Assembly: GCA_002840845.1 (NCBI GenBank)
Contig: PHCS01000004.1
Coordinates: 1-64,000 of the forward strand
Source: Betaproteobacteria bacterium HGW-Betaproteobacteria-14
GTDB taxonomy: Bacteria; Pseudomonadota; Gammaproteobacteria; Burkholderiales; Rhodocyclaceae
Direction of reading: 5' to 3'
Length of the DNA: 64,000 nucleotides
Below are positions 54,865 through 64,000 of the stretch, piece by piece; the stretch's first letter is position 1, and the number at the start of each line of letters is the position of its first letter. A program made the position numbers and the translations under genes. Below the pieces are notes generated by a model that searched no databases, was not told the origin of the DNA, and worked only from the letters and a program-made list of their open reading frames with translations.

Positions 54865-55335
54865 TCAGTCGCAGTTCGCCTTGCATGCAGCCGGGTCGGC
54901 GGCGCAGGTGCCGTCGCCCTGCGCCTTGCATTGCGCCTTGGTGCGGTGAGTGAAGAGGATGCCTTCGGGGTAGCTGCAGGCGATGCGTGTCAGCTTGCCT
55001 TGTTTCGTGACGGCGATGGATGCGAGCTTGAGATTCTTCAGCGCGCCCGCCGGCAGGTCGCAGGAGATGTAGGCCTGGAAGGCGCCGTCTGCCGATTCCC
55101 ACAGCGCGACGTTCTTCAGGCGACGGTAGCTCTGGTAGTCGGCACAGTTCTCATCTTTGGCGTACATGCGGGCATCGTTGCCGCAATAGCCGGTGTAGGT
55201 GTATTTCAACTCTACTTCCGAGGGACAGGTGGCGACCTGCACGGCAGAAGCAGGGTCGGGGCAGACGAGGGTGTCGGCGAGGGCGGGGAGCGCCGCGCCG
55301 AGCGTCAGGGCGAGTGCAATCAGGGGGTGGTTCAT
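54865..55335 (-). CDS. Secreted cysteine-rich protein of unknown function
   Basis: 156 aa from MNHPLIALALT with a GAAAGGAG ribosome site; the signal peptide ends near ALADT. The mature part has ten cysteines (for example LVCPD, ATCPSE, YTGYCGND, ENCADY, ISCDLP, IACSYP), an even number that suggests five disulfides. DUF3757-like by its LVCPDPASAVQVATCPSE pattern, but this is tentative. Confidence 0.8.
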   Translation of the reverse strand: MNHPLIALALTLGAALPALADTLVCPDPASAVQVATCPSEVELKYTYTGYCGNDARMYAKDENCADYQSYRRLKNVALWESADGAFQAYISCDLPAGALKNLKLASIAVTKQGKLTRIACSYPEGILFTHRTKAQCKAQGDGTCAADPAACKANCD

Positions 55336-55366
55336 CGTGACTCCTTTCAGCGGCAATTCTACCCAT

Positions 55367-55399
55367 AAAAAAAAAGAGCCACCCCGCGGGTGGCTCTTT
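55367..55399 (-). terminator. Rho-independent terminator after aceA
   Basis: Stem AAAGAGCCACCC/GGGTGGCTCTTT with a CGC loop. On the minus strand a run of T residues follows. It stands 18 bases after the aceA stop. Confidence 0.93.
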
Positions 55400-55416
55400 C
55401 CTGAAGCCGAAGTTGC

Positions 55417-56727
55417 TTAGTGACTCGCAGCCTTCTTGTCGAAGAACTGCTCGTCTTCCGTCGAGCCCTTGAGCGCGGCGGTGGAGGCGTCGCGTTCGAT
55501 CGTCGTGGTGACGGCGTCGAAGTAGCCGGTGCCGACTTCACGCTGGTGCTTGACCGCGGTGAAGCCTTTCTCGGCGGCGGCGAACTCGGCTTCCTGCAGC
55601 TCGACGAAGGCGCTCATCTGGTTGCGGGCGTAGCCGTGAGCCAGGTTGAACATCGAGTAGTTGAGGCTGTGGAAGCCGGCCAGGGTAATGAACTGGAACT
55701 TGTAGCCCATGGCGCCCAGCTCCTTCTGGAACTTGGCGATGGTGGCGTCGTCGAGGTTCTTCTTCCAGTTGAAGGACGGCGAGCAGTTGTAGGCGAGCAG
55801 CTTGCCGGGGAACTGCTTGTGGATCGCTTCGGCGAATTTTTTGGCGAAGGCGAGATCCGGCTTGCCAGTCTCGCACCACACCAGATCGGCCCATGGCGCG
55901 TAGGCGAGGCCGCGCGAGATGGCCTGGTCGATGCCCGGCTTGGTCTTGTAGAAGCCCTCGACGGTGCGCTCGCCGGTGCAGAACGGGGTGTCATTGGCGT
56001 CGACGTCAGACGTCAGCAGGTCGGCGGCCTCGGCGTCGGTGCGGGCGATGACCAGGGTCGGCACGCCCATGACGTCGGCGGCGAGACGCGCGGCGACCAG
56101 TTTGGCGATGGCTTCGCGAGAGGGCACGAGCACCTTGCCGCCCATGTGGCCGCACTTCTTGACGGAGGCGAGCTGGTCTTCCCAGTGTACGCCGGCGGCA
56201 CCGGCTTCGATCATTGCTTTCATCAACTCGAAGGCGTTGAGCACGCCGCCGAAGCCGGCTTCGGCGTCGGCGACGATCGGGGCGTAGTAGTCGAGGTAGC
56301 CCTCGTCGCCGGGACGCTTGCCCTCGGACCACTGGATCTGGTCGCAACGCTGGAAGGAGTTGTTGATGCGCTTGACCACCAGCGGCACGGAATTCGCGGG
56401 GTAGAGCGACTGGTCGGGGTACATTTCGCCGGCGATGTTGGCGTCGCCCGCGACCTGCCAGCCGGAGAGGTAGATGGCCTTGAGGCCGGCCTTCACTTGC
56501 TGCATGGCCTGGTTGCCGGTCAGTGCGCCCAGCGCATTGACGAAGGGCTCGTTGTTGACCAGGGTCCACAGCTTTTCGGCGCCGCGGCGGGCCAGCGTGT
56601 GTTCAATATGCAGCGAGCCGCGCAGTCGGATAACATCCTCTGCGGTGTAGCCGCGCTTGATGTTATTCCAGCGCGGGTTCTCGGCCCATTCCTTTTTCAG
56701 CTTCGCAACTTCGAGTTCGTTGTTCAT
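55417..56727 (-). CDS. aceA: Isocitrate lyase
   Basis: 436 aa. Splits isocitrate into glyoxylate and succinate, first step of the glyoxylate bypass. The catalytic loop is [11 protein letters not shown], with [14 protein letters not shown] and [15 protein letters not shown] as further signatures. Length is typical. Unusually for a housekeeping gene here it has a leader of about 230 bases, a promoter far upstream (56963-56991) and a hairpin in the leader. Confidence 0.98.
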   Translation of the reverse strand: MNNELEVAKLKKEWAENPRWNNIKRGYTAEDVIRLRGSLHIEHTLARRGAEKLWTLVNNEPFVNALGALTGNQAMQQVKAGLKAIYLSGWQVAGDANIAGEMYPDQSLYPANSVPLVVKRINNSFQRCDQIQWSEGKRPGDEGYLDYYAPIVADAEAGFGGVLNAFELMKAMIEAGAAGVHWEDQLASVKKCGHMGGKVLVPSREAIAKLVAARLAADVMGVPTLVIARTDAEAADLLTSDVDANDTPFCTGERTVEGFYKTKPGIDQAISRGLAYAPWADLVWCETGKPDLAFAKKFAEAIHKQFPGKLLAYNCSPSFNWKKNLDDATIAKFQKELGAMGYKFQFITLAGFHSLNYSMFNLAHGYARNQMSAFVELQEAEFAAAEKGFTAVKHQREVGTGYFDAVTTTIERDASTAALKGSTEDEQFFDKKAASH

Positions 56728-56814
56728 CGCAATCCTTTTCTTCTCGTCAATGCTTTGATGTTTGAGTGATTCATGTCCAGCCGGCTTCCAATCGGGAGGC
56801 TAGTCAGGTCTCGT

Positions 56815-56849
56815 GTTGCTAGCGCTCCGCGGTTACGCCGCTTAGCAAC
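56815..56849 (-). promoter_or_regulatory. Hairpin in the aceA leader
   Basis: GTTGCT...AGCAAC closes a bulged stem including AGCG/CGCT around a GC-rich loop. It lies about 90-120 bases before the aceA start in the predicted mRNA. No known riboswitch consensus was recognised. Confidence 0.45.
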
Positions 56850-56962
56850 TGTGCTGGGTGGCCAGAGGTCTTCCGGCGAACCCTCCTGGCGAGATGGGGT
56901 TGATATCCCGCCGCAACGAAAACGGATCGGGCGGTTTGCCGGGCCGTGTTCATCAAGAAACA

Positions 56963-56991
56963 AGTATAGAGGGGTTTTTGCGAAGCAACAA
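56963..56991 (-). promoter_or_regulatory. aceA promoter with internal palindrome
   Basis: On the minus strand TTGTTG (56986-56991), 17 bases, TATACT (56963-56968). The spacer contains the palindrome TTGCGAAGCAA (56978-56988), a possible operator. The transcript would start near 56956. The rest of 56728-57136 is AT-rich and holds no gene. Confidence 0.6.
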
Positions 56992-57136
56992 CAGAAAAAC
57001 AAGTCTTATATATAATTAATTAAGCTATGCAAAACAATAGGTAATTAGTTTTATTCCATATTACAAAACGCAATTCATTCAATGAAAAAATAAACATGCT
57101 GCGACGCAACATGAGCGGATCCTGCCGTTGCCTGCA

Positions 57137-57640
57137 TCAGTGCTGCAAGGAGAGTTCGCCTGGCGACACCAGGACGCCATCTTCGTCTGCATACAGAAAA
57201 TGGCCAGGAACGAAGGTGACGCCCCCAAAGCTCACGTCAACGTCTGTTTCGCCGGTATTTTTCTTGATGCTTTTCAGTGGATGAGTATCCAGCGCCAGAA
57301 CACCAATGTCCATTTCGCCAATGGCATGCGAATCGCGTATGCAACCGTAAACAACAATGCCGGACCAACCATTCTTGGTGCCGAGTTGCGCCAGCAGATC
57401 GCCCAGCAGAGCACAGCGCAAGCTTCCGCCTCCGTCGATGACCAGCACGCGGCCGTTCCCGGGCGCCTCAAGGGCCTTGCGCACCAGTGAGTTATCTTCG
57501 AACAGCTTGAGCGTGGCAATGCAGCCATGGAATTCAGTGCGTCCGCCAAATGAATTCAGCATCGGATCGAGGATTCGCACCTTTCCGGCGCGCACCTGGT
57601 CTTCATATTGGTCGCAGAGATCCGCAGTCTTGAAATACAT
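57137..57640 (-). CDS. RraA-family protein (RNase E inhibitor or HMG/CHA aldolase-like)
   Basis: 167 aa from MYFKTADLCDQYEDQVR; GGAGA lies seven bases upstream. Signatures: FGGRTEFHGCIATLKLFEDN, VIDGGGSLRCALLGDLLA and GCIRDSHAIGEMDIGV (the G-x20-R-D active-site pattern of the aldolase subgroup). RraA and divalent-metal 4-hydroxy-4-methyl-2-oxoglutarate aldolases share the fold, so activity is undecided. Confidence 0.93.
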   Translation of the reverse strand: MYFKTADLCDQYEDQVRAGKVRILDPMLNSFGGRTEFHGCIATLKLFEDNSLVRKALEAPGNGRVLVIDGGGSLRCALLGDLLAQLGTKNGWSGIVVYGCIRDSHAIGEMDIGVLALDTHPLKSIKKNTGETDVDVSFGGVTFVPGHFLYADEDGVLVSPGELSLQH

Positions 57641-57649
57641 ATGCATCTC

Positions 57650-57681
57650 CAAAAAAAGAAACGGCGGCATTCCGGCCGCCG
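57650..57681 (-). terminator. Terminator after clpA
   Basis: CGGCGGC/GCCGCCG stem with a short loop, followed by a T-rich run on the minus strand. It precedes rraA's start and sits 22 bases after clpA. Confidence 0.85.
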
Positions 57682-57702
57682 CTGCAAAAAGGTGGGCGAG
57701 TA

Positions 57703-59967
57703 TCAGGCAACCGGCTCGGCCACCTCATCAAAGAGCAGCTTAACTTTTCTACTGTCGTCCAGGTCGATAGTGACGCGGCCGCCATTGGACAATCGTCCGA
57801 ACAGCAACTCGTCGGCAAGCGCAGCGCGGATGGTGTCCTGGATCAGGCGGGCCATGGGGCGCGCGCCCATGAGTAGATCGAAGCCCGTTTCTGACAGCCA
57901 TTCCTTGAGCTTGTCTGTAAATACGGCTTCGACCTTCTTCTCATGCAATTGTGCTTCCAGCTGCATGAGAAACTTGTCCACCACGCGCAGGATGACCTCG
58001 TGGTCCAGCGCGCCGAAGGAAATGATGGCGTCGAGCCGGTTGCGGAACTCTGGCGAGAACATGCGTTTGATATCCGCCATCTCGTCGCCCGCTACGCGTG
58101 AATTCGAAAATCCGATATTGCCCTTCTGCAGCATTTCGGCGCCTGCGTTGGTGGTCATGACGATGACGACGTTGCGGAAATCCGTCTGACGTCCGTTGTT
58201 GTCCGTCAGCGTACCGTGATCCATCACCTGCAGCAGTATGTTGAAGATGTCCGGGTGTGCCTTCTCGATTTCGTCCAGCAGCAGCACGGTGTGCGGTTTC
58301 TTTGTGATGGCCTCGGTGAGTTGCCCGCCTTGGTCGAAACCGACGTAACCCGGGGGCGCACCTATCAGGCGCGATACGGCATGCCGCTCCATGTATTCGG
58401 ACATATCGAAGCGAACCAGTTCTATGCCCATGCAGTAGGCAAGCTGGCGGGCGACTTCTGTCTTGCCGACGCCTGTCGGGCCGGAAAAGAGGAAGCTGCC
58501 GATCGGCTTCGTTGGGTTGCCCAGACCAGAGCGCGACATCTTGATTGCCTTGGCCAAAGCCTCAATGGCCGGGTCCTGCCCGAATACCACAGTCTTCAAG
58601 TCGCGATCGAGATTCTTCAGGGCAGCCCGGTCGTCTGACGATATGTGCTGCGAGGGGACGCGGGCAATCTTGGCGACGATCTCCTCGATCTCCGTCTTCC
58701 CGATGACTTTCTTCTGCTTTGATTTCGGCAGGATGCGCTGGGCTGCCCCCGCCTCGTCGATGACGTCAATGGCCTTGTCTGGCAAATGGCGATCGCCGAT
58801 GTAGCGGGCTGAGAGCTCAGCAGCACTGGAAATGGCCTGCGCGGAATATTTCACGCTGTGATGCTGTTCGAAACGTGTTTTGAGGCCTTTGAGGATCGAT
58901 ACGGTCTCCTCGACCGAGGGTTCATTGACGTCGATCTTCTGGAAGCGCCTCGACAGGGCGTGATCCTTCTCGAAGACGCCACGGTACTCGGTGTAGGTTG
59001 TCGCACCGATACACTTCATCTGGCCGGAGGCGAGTGCCGGCTTGAGCAGATTGGAAGCATCCAGCGTCCCACCCGAAGCAGCGCCGGCGCCGATCAGAGT
59101 GTGTATCTCGTCAATGAAAAGAATCGCGTTGTGGTTTTCGACTAGCTGCTTGAGTACCGCCTTGAGACGCTGTTCGAAATCGCCCCGATACTTGGTTCCT
59201 GCCAGGAGGGCGCCCATGTCGAGAGCATAGATCTGGGCGTGGGACAGAATTTCCGGTACGCGTCCCTCGACGATGCGGCGCGCCAATCCTTCGGCGATGG
59301 CAGTCTTGCCGACGCCAGCCTCGCCGACCAGCAAAGGGTTGTTCTTGCGGCGGCGGCACAATGTTTGAATGACGCGCTCAAGCTCCTTGTCGCGTCCGAT
59401 GAGCGGATCGATCTTTCCCATCAGGGCTTGTGCGTTGAGGTTTTGGGTGTAGTTCTCAAGCGCGCCGCCGGCCTGCTGCCCCTCCTGTTCCGGTTCTTGC
59501 TGCTCGGCTTCACTTCGCGGACCGCCTTGGGCGGGTGCCTTGGTGATGCCGTGCGATATGAAATTCACCACGTCAAGGCGGGTGATTCCCTGGCGCTGGA
59601 GGAAATATACGGCGTGCGAGTCCTTCTCGCCGAAGATGGCGACCAATACATTTGCGCCTGTAACCTCCTTCTTGCCCGAGGATTGCACGTGCAGGATTGC
59701 ACGCTGGATGACACGCTGAAAGCCCAGGGTTGGCTGGGTGTCGATTTCGTCACTGCCGGCGACGGTTGGCGTGTGTTCGGCGATGAAGCCGATGAGTTCC
59801 TTGCGCAGTTCCTCAACATTGGCGGCGCAGGCGCGTAAAACCTCTGCGGCCGAAGGGTTGTCGAGCAACGCCAACAGGAGGTGCTCAACGGTGATGAACT
59901 CGTGGCGCTTTTGCCTTGCCTCGACAAAAGCCATGTGCAGACTGACTTCCAATTCCTGCGCAATCAT
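57703..59967 (-). CDS. clpA: ATP-dependent Clp protease ATP-binding subunit ClpA
   Basis: 754 aa. N-terminal Clp repeat domain ([24 protein letters not shown]), AAA-1 with [18 protein letters not shown], and AAA-2 with [16 protein letters not shown]; Walker B motifs and the IGL-loop region typical of ClpA. Unfolds substrates for ClpP and accepts N-degron substrates from ClpS. Stop of clpS and start of clpA are one base apart. Confidence 0.98.
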   Translation of the reverse strand: MIAQELEVSLHMAFVEARQKRHEFITVEHLLLALLDNPSAAEVLRACAANVEELRKELIGFIAEHTPTVAGSDEIDTQPTLGFQRVIQRAILHVQSSGKKEVTGANVLVAIFGEKDSHAVYFLQRQGITRLDVVNFISHGITKAPAQGGPRSEAEQQEPEQEGQQAGGALENYTQNLNAQALMGKIDPLIGRDKELERVIQTLCRRRKNNPLLVGEAGVGKTAIAEGLARRIVEGRVPEILSHAQIYALDMGALLAGTKYRGDFEQRLKAVLKQLVENHNAILFIDEIHTLIGAGAASGGTLDASNLLKPALASGQMKCIGATTYTEYRGVFEKDHALSRRFQKIDVNEPSVEETVSILKGLKTRFEQHHSVKYSAQAISSAAELSARYIGDRHLPDKAIDVIDEAGAAQRILPKSKQKKVIGKTEIEEIVAKIARVPSQHISSDDRAALKNLDRDLKTVVFGQDPAIEALAKAIKMSRSGLGNPTKPIGSFLFSGPTGVGKTEVARQLAYCMGIELVRFDMSEYMERHAVSRLIGAPPGYVGFDQGGQLTEAITKKPHTVLLLDEIEKAHPDIFNILLQVMDHGTLTDNNGRQTDFRNVVIVMTTNAGAEMLQKGNIGFSNSRVAGDEMADIKRMFSPEFRNRLDAIISFGALDHEVILRVVDKFLMQLEAQLHEKKVEAVFTDKLKEWLSETGFDLLMGARPMARLIQDTIRAALADELLFGRLSNGGRVTIDLDDSRKVKLLFDEVAEPVA

Positions 59968-59968
59968 C

Positions 59969-60277
59969 TCAACATTCCTCCATCACGCACGCCAGCGGAT
60001 GCTGGTGCTCCCGGGCATAGCCAGTCACCAGTTCAACCTTGGTAGCGGCGACATCCCGCGGAAAGACGCCACAGACGCCAACGCCTTCCCTATGTACTTT
60101 GAGCATAATCCGCATTGCTTGTTCGCGGCTCATGCTAAAAAAAGTCTGCAACACGACGACTACGAAGTCCATGGGTGTGTAATCGTCATTTAACAGCAAA
60201 ACCTTGAACAGCGGCGGCGGTTTCGTCTTGGTCCGCTCCGCTTCGAGCACGGATTCGCTCTGCTTGCGCGTAGCCAT
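59969..60277 (-). CDS. clpS: ClpA adaptor ClpS
   Basis: 102 aa. Contains the family core [27 protein letters not shown] and [28 protein letters not shown]. Delivers N-degron substrates to ClpA. Precedes clpA in a two-gene operon. Confidence 0.98.
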   Translation of the reverse strand: MATRKQSESVLEAERTKTKPPPLFKVLLLNDDYTPMDFVVVVLQTFFSMSREQAMRIMLKVHREGVGVCGVFPRDVAATKVELVTGYAREHQHPLACVMEEC

Positions 60278-60643
60278 GATCCAATTCTAATCAGAAAAAA
60301 CCAATCTGCAACACAAAGAAGGATTGAACTTCGGGCAGGAAATGCCAGAGTGCGGGTCCTTAATTAGACAGGAGGGCTAAAGGGTATTCATGGGTGTACC
60401 CAAAAAGTCACTTTTGCTGTCATGCAACATGAAAATACCCCGGAAACCTCTTGACGCGCCGTATTTAATTGGCGTAAAAAACATGCGTGTTTGTCACAAA
60501 GTCCATTCAATACCGCTGGTTGGCCGTTGCGTTCTTCGTTCTTAGAAAGAATCCCGCCTCACATCCGTGGTTGCCGAGTACTTTCAAACAAACATGCGGG
60601 CATATCACCCGGTCAGGATGATTAACAAGAGGAAAGAGTATTT
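60278..60643. other. Gene-free region between clpS and csp with a stem-loop
   Basis: No coding frame. GGGTATTCATG (60382-60392) can pair with CATGAAAATACCC (60428-60440), enclosing a second stem CAAAA/TTTTG. The csp promoter follows at 60451. Confidence 0.45.
60451..60480 (+). promoter_or_regulatory. csp promoter
   Basis: TTGACG (60451-60456), 18 bases, TAAAAA (60475-60480). The resulting leader is about 155 bases, the length expected of cold-shock mRNAs with regulatory 5' regions. Confidence 0.6.
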
Positions 60644-60847
60644 ATGGCAACTGGTACTGTTAAATGGTTCAACGACTCCAAGGGCTACGGATTCATTACG
60701 CCGGATGACGGCAGCGAGGATCTGTTCGCCCACTTCTCGGCGATCCAGATGGGCGGCTTTAAGACCCTCAAGGAGGGGCAGAAAGTCTCCTTCGAGGTAA
60801 CGCAAGGACCGAAGGGCAAGCAAGCTTCTAACATTCAAGCCGCCTAA
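60644..60847 (+). CDS. Cold-shock domain protein (CspA family)
   Basis: 67 aa, single cold-shock domain. RNP1 KGYGFI and RNP2 DLFAHFS intact. A AAGAGGAAAGAG ribosome site precedes the ATG. Binds single-stranded nucleic acid as an RNA chaperone; constitutive or cold-induced form cannot be told from sequence. Confidence 0.96.
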   Translation: MATGTVKWFNDSKGYGFITPDDGSEDLFAHFSAIQMGGFKTLKEGQKVSFEVTQGPKGKQASNIQAA

Positions 60848-60944
60848 GACGGCTGAGCCGGTTGCGGAGTGCGGCCCGCATCGGCTTTGTATTTTTGAAC
60901 ATAGATAGCTCGTCCCTTTCGGGGATGTGGCCTTTCTTTTTGTC

Positions 60945-60984
60945 GTCAATGAAAATGCCGGCATATGCCGGCATTTTCATTGAC
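60945..60984. terminator. 40-bp perfect palindrome, bidirectional terminator
   Basis: GTCAATGAAAATGCCGGCAT followed directly by its exact complement, with no loop sequence. Convergent position between csp (+) and the CBS gene (-) and flanking A/T runs fit a shared terminator. Confidence 0.75.
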
Positions 60985-60994
60985 ATTCCCGCGA

Positions 60995-61411
60995 TCAGCC
61001 AGTACCCGGTCCCCAGCCGGATTGCTCGACGAGACGGAACAGATCCGCTTCGGTAACAATGCCGAGCGGCTGCCCGTTTTCCATGACCACAATGCGGCGT
61101 ATGCCGTTGTTCATCATTTGCCGAGCGACTTGCAGGAGAGGCGTGTCGCGTGTGCAGGTGATAAGGTAGCGATTGGCGATTTCGTCGACTTTCATATCGC
61201 CTGGTCGGCGGCCGGGCACGATGATTTTTCGCAACACATCACGCTTGGTCATGATGCCCCATTCGCCATCCGCGTTCGGCTCGACGAGGATGGCATTCAG
61301 ACCGTGTTCGCGCATGATGTGCATGGCTGAATCAACTGCTTCCAAGCCGTTCACCATCTGGAAAGGCGACATGATGCCGCCTACGCTACGCTCCGCCTTC
61401 ATCGTGCTCAC
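60995..61411 (-). CDS. Two-CBS-domain protein
   Basis: 138 aa with two CBS modules (about 10-65 and 75-135), ending ADLFRLVEQSGWGPGTG. No other domain. CBS pairs sense adenosine nucleotides. Three bases downstream of icd, in the same operon; it could bind AMP/ATP and modulate Icd or have an independent role. Confidence 0.92.
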   Translation of the reverse strand: MSTMKAERSVGGIMSPFQMVNGLEAVDSAMHIMREHGLNAILVEPNADGEWGIMTKRDVLRKIIVPGRRPGDMKVDEIANRYLITCTRDTPLLQVARQMMNNGIRRIVVMENGQPLGIVTEADLFRLVEQSGWGPGTG

Positions 61412-61414
61412 ACC

Positions 61415-62662
61415 CTACATCTTGGCGATCATGGCGTTGCCGAAGCCGGAACAGGAGACTTCCTTTGCGCCCTCCATCAGCCGCGCGAAATCGTAGGTCA
61501 CTGTCTTGTCGGCGATTGCGTCTTCCATCGAGCGGATGATGAGATCGGCTGCTTCCTTCCAGCCCATGTGGCGCAGCATCATTTCGGCCGAGAGGATCAG
61601 CGAACCGGGGTTCACGTAATCCTTGCCTGCGTATTTTGGCGCGGTACCGTGGGTGGCCTCGAAGCAAGCGTACTTGTCGGAGATATTGGCGCCGGGGGCG
61701 ATGCCGATGCCGCCGACCTGGGCCGCCAGCGCGTCAGAGATGTAGTCGCCGTTCAGGTTCAGCGTGGCAATTACATCGTACTCTGCCGGGCGCAGCAGGA
61801 TCTGCTGCAGGAAGGCGTCGGCGATCATGTCCTTGATAATGATGTCGCGGCCCGTAACGGGATTCCTCAGGGTGCACCAAGGTCCGCCATCGAGCAGCTT
61901 GGCGCCGAACTCCTTTTGCGCCACTTCATAACCCCAATCGCGGAAAGCGCCCTCGGTAAACTTTTGGATGTTGCCCTTGTGAACAAGGGTCATCGACTTG
62001 CGGTCGTTGTCGATTGCATACTGGATGGCTGCCCGCACCAGGCGAGAAGTGCCCTCTCGCGAAACCGGCTTGATGCCGATTCCGGAGGTGTTCGGAAAGC
62101 GGATCTTCTTGACCCCCATCTCTTCCTGCAGAAACTTGATCACCTTCCTGCAGTTGTCGGTCTCCGCCTGCCATTCGATGCCGGCATAGATGTCTTCCGT
62201 ATTCTCTCGGTAGATCACCATGTCCACTTTGCTCGGGTCCTTGAGCGGGCTCGGCACACCCTTGAAGTAGCGCACCGGGCGCACGCACTGATAGAGATCG
62301 AGTTCTTGGCGCAGGGCGACGTTGAGTGAGCGGATTCCGCCGCCGACCGGGGTGGTCATCGGCCCCTTGATGGAAACCGAATACTCCTTGAGCAGACTCA
62401 GCGTCTCTTCCGACAGCCAGACGTCGCCGCCGTACTTCTGCGTCGATTTCTCGCCAGCATACACTTCCATCCAGTGGATTTTCTTCTTGCCTCCGTAGGC
62501 CTTGGCTACCGCGGCGTCGACCACCTTGATCATAACCGGCGTGATGTCCACACCGATGCCATCGCCCTCGATGAAGGGGATAATCGGATTGTCCGGTACC
62601 GGCTGGCCGGGGATGATTTTCTTGCCTTCATTTGGAATCTTGATAAGAGAATTCGCGCCCAT
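61415..62662 (-). CDS. icd: Isocitrate dehydrogenase (NADP+)
   Basis: 415 aa. Substrate- and phosphorylation-site region [27 protein letters not shown], with the loop serine that AceK phosphorylates. Further motifs NTEDIYAG, and NADP-contact region [26 protein letters not shown]. Competes with AceA for isocitrate. AceK lies divergent across a 303-base gap. Confidence 0.97.
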   Translation of the reverse strand: MGANSLIKIPNEGKKIIPGQPVPDNPIIPFIEGDGIGVDITPVMIKVVDAAVAKAYGGKKKIHWMEVYAGEKSTQKYGGDVWLSEETLSLLKEYSVSIKGPMTTPVGGGIRSLNVALRQELDLYQCVRPVRYFKGVPSPLKDPSKVDMVIYRENTEDIYAGIEWQAETDNCRKVIKFLQEEMGVKKIRFPNTSGIGIKPVSREGTSRLVRAAIQYAIDNDRKSMTLVHKGNIQKFTEGAFRDWGYEVAQKEFGAKLLDGGPWCTLRNPVTGRDIIIKDMIADAFLQQILLRPAEYDVIATLNLNGDYISDALAAQVGGIGIAPGANISDKYACFEATHGTAPKYAGKDYVNPGSLILSAEMMLRHMGWKEAADLIIRSMEDAIADKTVTYDFARLMEGAKEVSCSGFGNAMIAKM

Positions 62663-62965
62663 TGCAACTCCGTCAGTAGTGGTGAGATGAACAATTCAGA
62701 CAACATGGCCATCCCTGCACTGGCGATGCCTTTTGGGACGCGGAACCGAACCAAAATCCAAGTCGCGGTGCGATTGCCATTCTGTTAGCCGAAAAGATTC
62801 CGCGGGGCCATTCTTGTTCGCTGATACACTTGTAGCTGCGGCCCTGCTTATAAAATAATATTATCCGCCTTTCCGTTTCTTTGTGCCAGCTGCGCGCCTT
62901 CATTGCTACCGACGTAGTTTTCCCGCTATTCTCCGCAGTGCAACATAATTGATTTATAGGTAAAA
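62663..62965. other. Divergent icd/aceK intergenic region
   Basis: No gene seen. A possible aceK promoter is TTGCTA (62903-62908), 18 bases, TATTCT (62927-62932). An AT-rich tract at about 62846-62865 may serve icd. Confidence 0.35.
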
Positions 62966-64000
62966 ATGGATATTCCTTCCGGAGAGAACCCTATTGCTCA
63001 GGCGATTGCCCAGAATTTGGTTGAGGGTTTCGATAAGCATTACCGGCTGTTCAGGGAATGTAGCGCCCAGGCCAAGGAGCGGTTCGAGACAAGCGACTGG
63101 CTTGCAGCCCAACGGGCCGTGAGGGAACGCATCGCCTTTTACGATGAACGCGTCAATGAAACAGTTGGGCTCCTGCAGGACAAATTTTGCGCGGACAAGA
63201 TCGATACCAATACCTGGCAACTCGCCAAGCTCCTATACATCGGGCTGCTCATCAACCACAAGCAGCCCGAACTTGCAGAAACCTTCTTCAATTCCGTTTT
63301 CTGCAAGATCATGCACCGCACGTATTTTCACAACGATTTCATATTCGTACGTCCTGGCATCTCGACGGATTTCATAGAGTCGGACCCGCCGGCCTATCGG
63401 AGCTATTACCCGAACAAGAGGGGGCTGCATCAGGTTATTCGCGACATCCTGAGCGATTTCGACTGGCATTGCCCATTCGAAAACATGGAGCGGGACGTAG
63501 TCCGCGTCATACGTGCCGTGGTTTTGCAGATGGGCGGTAAATTGGTAGCTGCAGAGGCCAATTTTCAACTACAGGTACTTCATTCAGCCTTCTATCGCAA
63601 TAAGGCCGCTTACATCGTAGGCAAGGCCATCAACGGGGATTACGAATACCCCTTTGTCGTGCCTGTCCTGCATGGTCCGCATGGGCAACTTTACATCGAT
63701 GCCATCCTTCTCGATCCTGCGCAGATCCGTACCCTCTTCAGCCTAAGCCGCGCCTACTTTATGACGGACATGGAGGTGCCGTCCACTTACGTCAAGTTCC
63801 TGTCCGGCTTGATGCCGCACAAGCCGGAGGCTGAGCTATACACCATGCTTGGTCTGGCCAAGCAAGGGAAGACCATGTTCTACCGCGACCTTATCCATCA
63901 TCTGAAGCATTCCCAGGACGAGTTCATCGTCGCCCCCGGGATCCGTGGTCTGGTGATGACGGTATTCACCCTGCCGTCCTTTCCTTACGTCTTCAAGGTC
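62966..64000 (+). CDS. aceK: Isocitrate dehydrogenase kinase/phosphatase (5' part)
   Basis: 345 codons, open to the window edge; starts MDIPSGENPIAQAIAQNLVEGFDKHYRLF. Conserved segments FFNSVFCKIMHRTYFHNDFIFVRP, RRGLHQVIRDIL (here KRGLH...), GLAKQGKTMFYRDL and APGIRGLVMTVFTLPSFPYVFKV match AceK. Phosphorylates and dephosphorylates Icd, deciding the split between TCA cycle and glyoxylate shunt. The C-terminal kinase domain lies beyond the window. Confidence 0.96.
   Translation, partial: MDIPSGENPIAQAIAQNLVEGFDKHYRLFRECSAQAKERFETSDWLAAQRAVRERIAFYDERVNETVGLLQDKFCADKIDTNTWQLAKLLYIGLLINHKQPELAETFFNSVFCKIMHRTYFHNDFIFVRPGISTDFIESDPPAYRSYYPNKRGLHQVIRDILSDFDWHCPFENMERDVVRVIRAVVLQMGGKLVAAEANFQLQVLHSAFYRNKAAYIVGKAINGDYEYPFVVPVLHGPHGQLYIDAILLDPAQIRTLFSLSRAYFMTDMEVPSTYVKFLSGLMPHKPEAELYTMLGLAKQGKTMFYRDLIHHLKHSQDEFIVAPGIRGLVMTVFTLPSFPYVFKV

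Noticed and set aside
56773-57015. Small frames upstream of aceA
   Set aside because: They lie in the predicted leader and promoter, lack ribosome sites and motifs.

Overview
The window is high-GC, gene-dense chromosomal DNA from a betaproteobacterium. Gene content points to a respiratory, probably facultatively denitrifying, sulfur-active member of the Rhodocyclales or Sterolibacteriaceae: an N-type ATPase operon, flavocytochrome c sulfide dehydrogenase, cytochrome c4, a DsrC/TusE-like protein, a paired cyanophycin synthetase locus and a complete glyoxylate bypass. The genus is an inference from content; no rRNA or other marker is present.

Layout. 1-4277: 3' part of an N-ATPase operon (atpQ-like fragment, atpB, E, F, A, G). 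4346-15802: DedA protein, a 1050-aa HD-GYP sensor, a lipoprotein-purN-DUF3108-RsmB-FmdE run, a PLD nuclease, MscS and a desaturase. 15863-18716: rpmB-rpmG, radC, coaBC, dut. 18812-25044: cytochrome c4, a PhnD-like binding protein, fccB with a monoheme cytochrome, an orphan lipoyl domain, ettA and a SCO protein. 25060-33019: lipase-like hydrolase, FolE-like protein, CDGSH protein, TusE, the cidA-lrgB-yaeQ operon, and a Fic protein with its own operator-like repeat array. 33095-38357: aceB, a HAD hydrolase and hydroxypyruvate isomerase facing a LysR regulator, then an SQR-like flavoprotein. 38468-43154: TerC, HtpX, PurK, PurE, YccA, HPF. 43261-52094: nhaR and the cyanophycin locus (cphA, degenerate cphA2, a divergent ABC exporter with an N-terminal zinc ribbon, DUF1854). 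52100-55335: a patchy accessory stretch with REP-like palindromes, a three-copy dispersed repeat, AT-richer orphan genes and gene remnants. 55417-64000: aceA with a long leader, rraA, clpA-clpS, csp, a CBS protein, icd and a partial aceK.

How the genes work together. aceA, aceB, icd and aceK make and control the glyoxylate shunt; hyi next to aceB suggests glyoxylate and hydroxypyruvate handling in the same locus. FccAB-like proteins, cytochrome c4 and SCO fit sulfide-linked electron transfer into a cytochrome chain. The cyanophycin genes form a self-contained nitrogen-storage module whose ABC/DUF1854 half has no obvious biochemical role, and I regard this as the best candidate for an under-described system. 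No tRNA, rRNA, CRISPR array, intact insertion sequence or prophage was seen. All functions are read from sequence and remembered family features; no database search was run.
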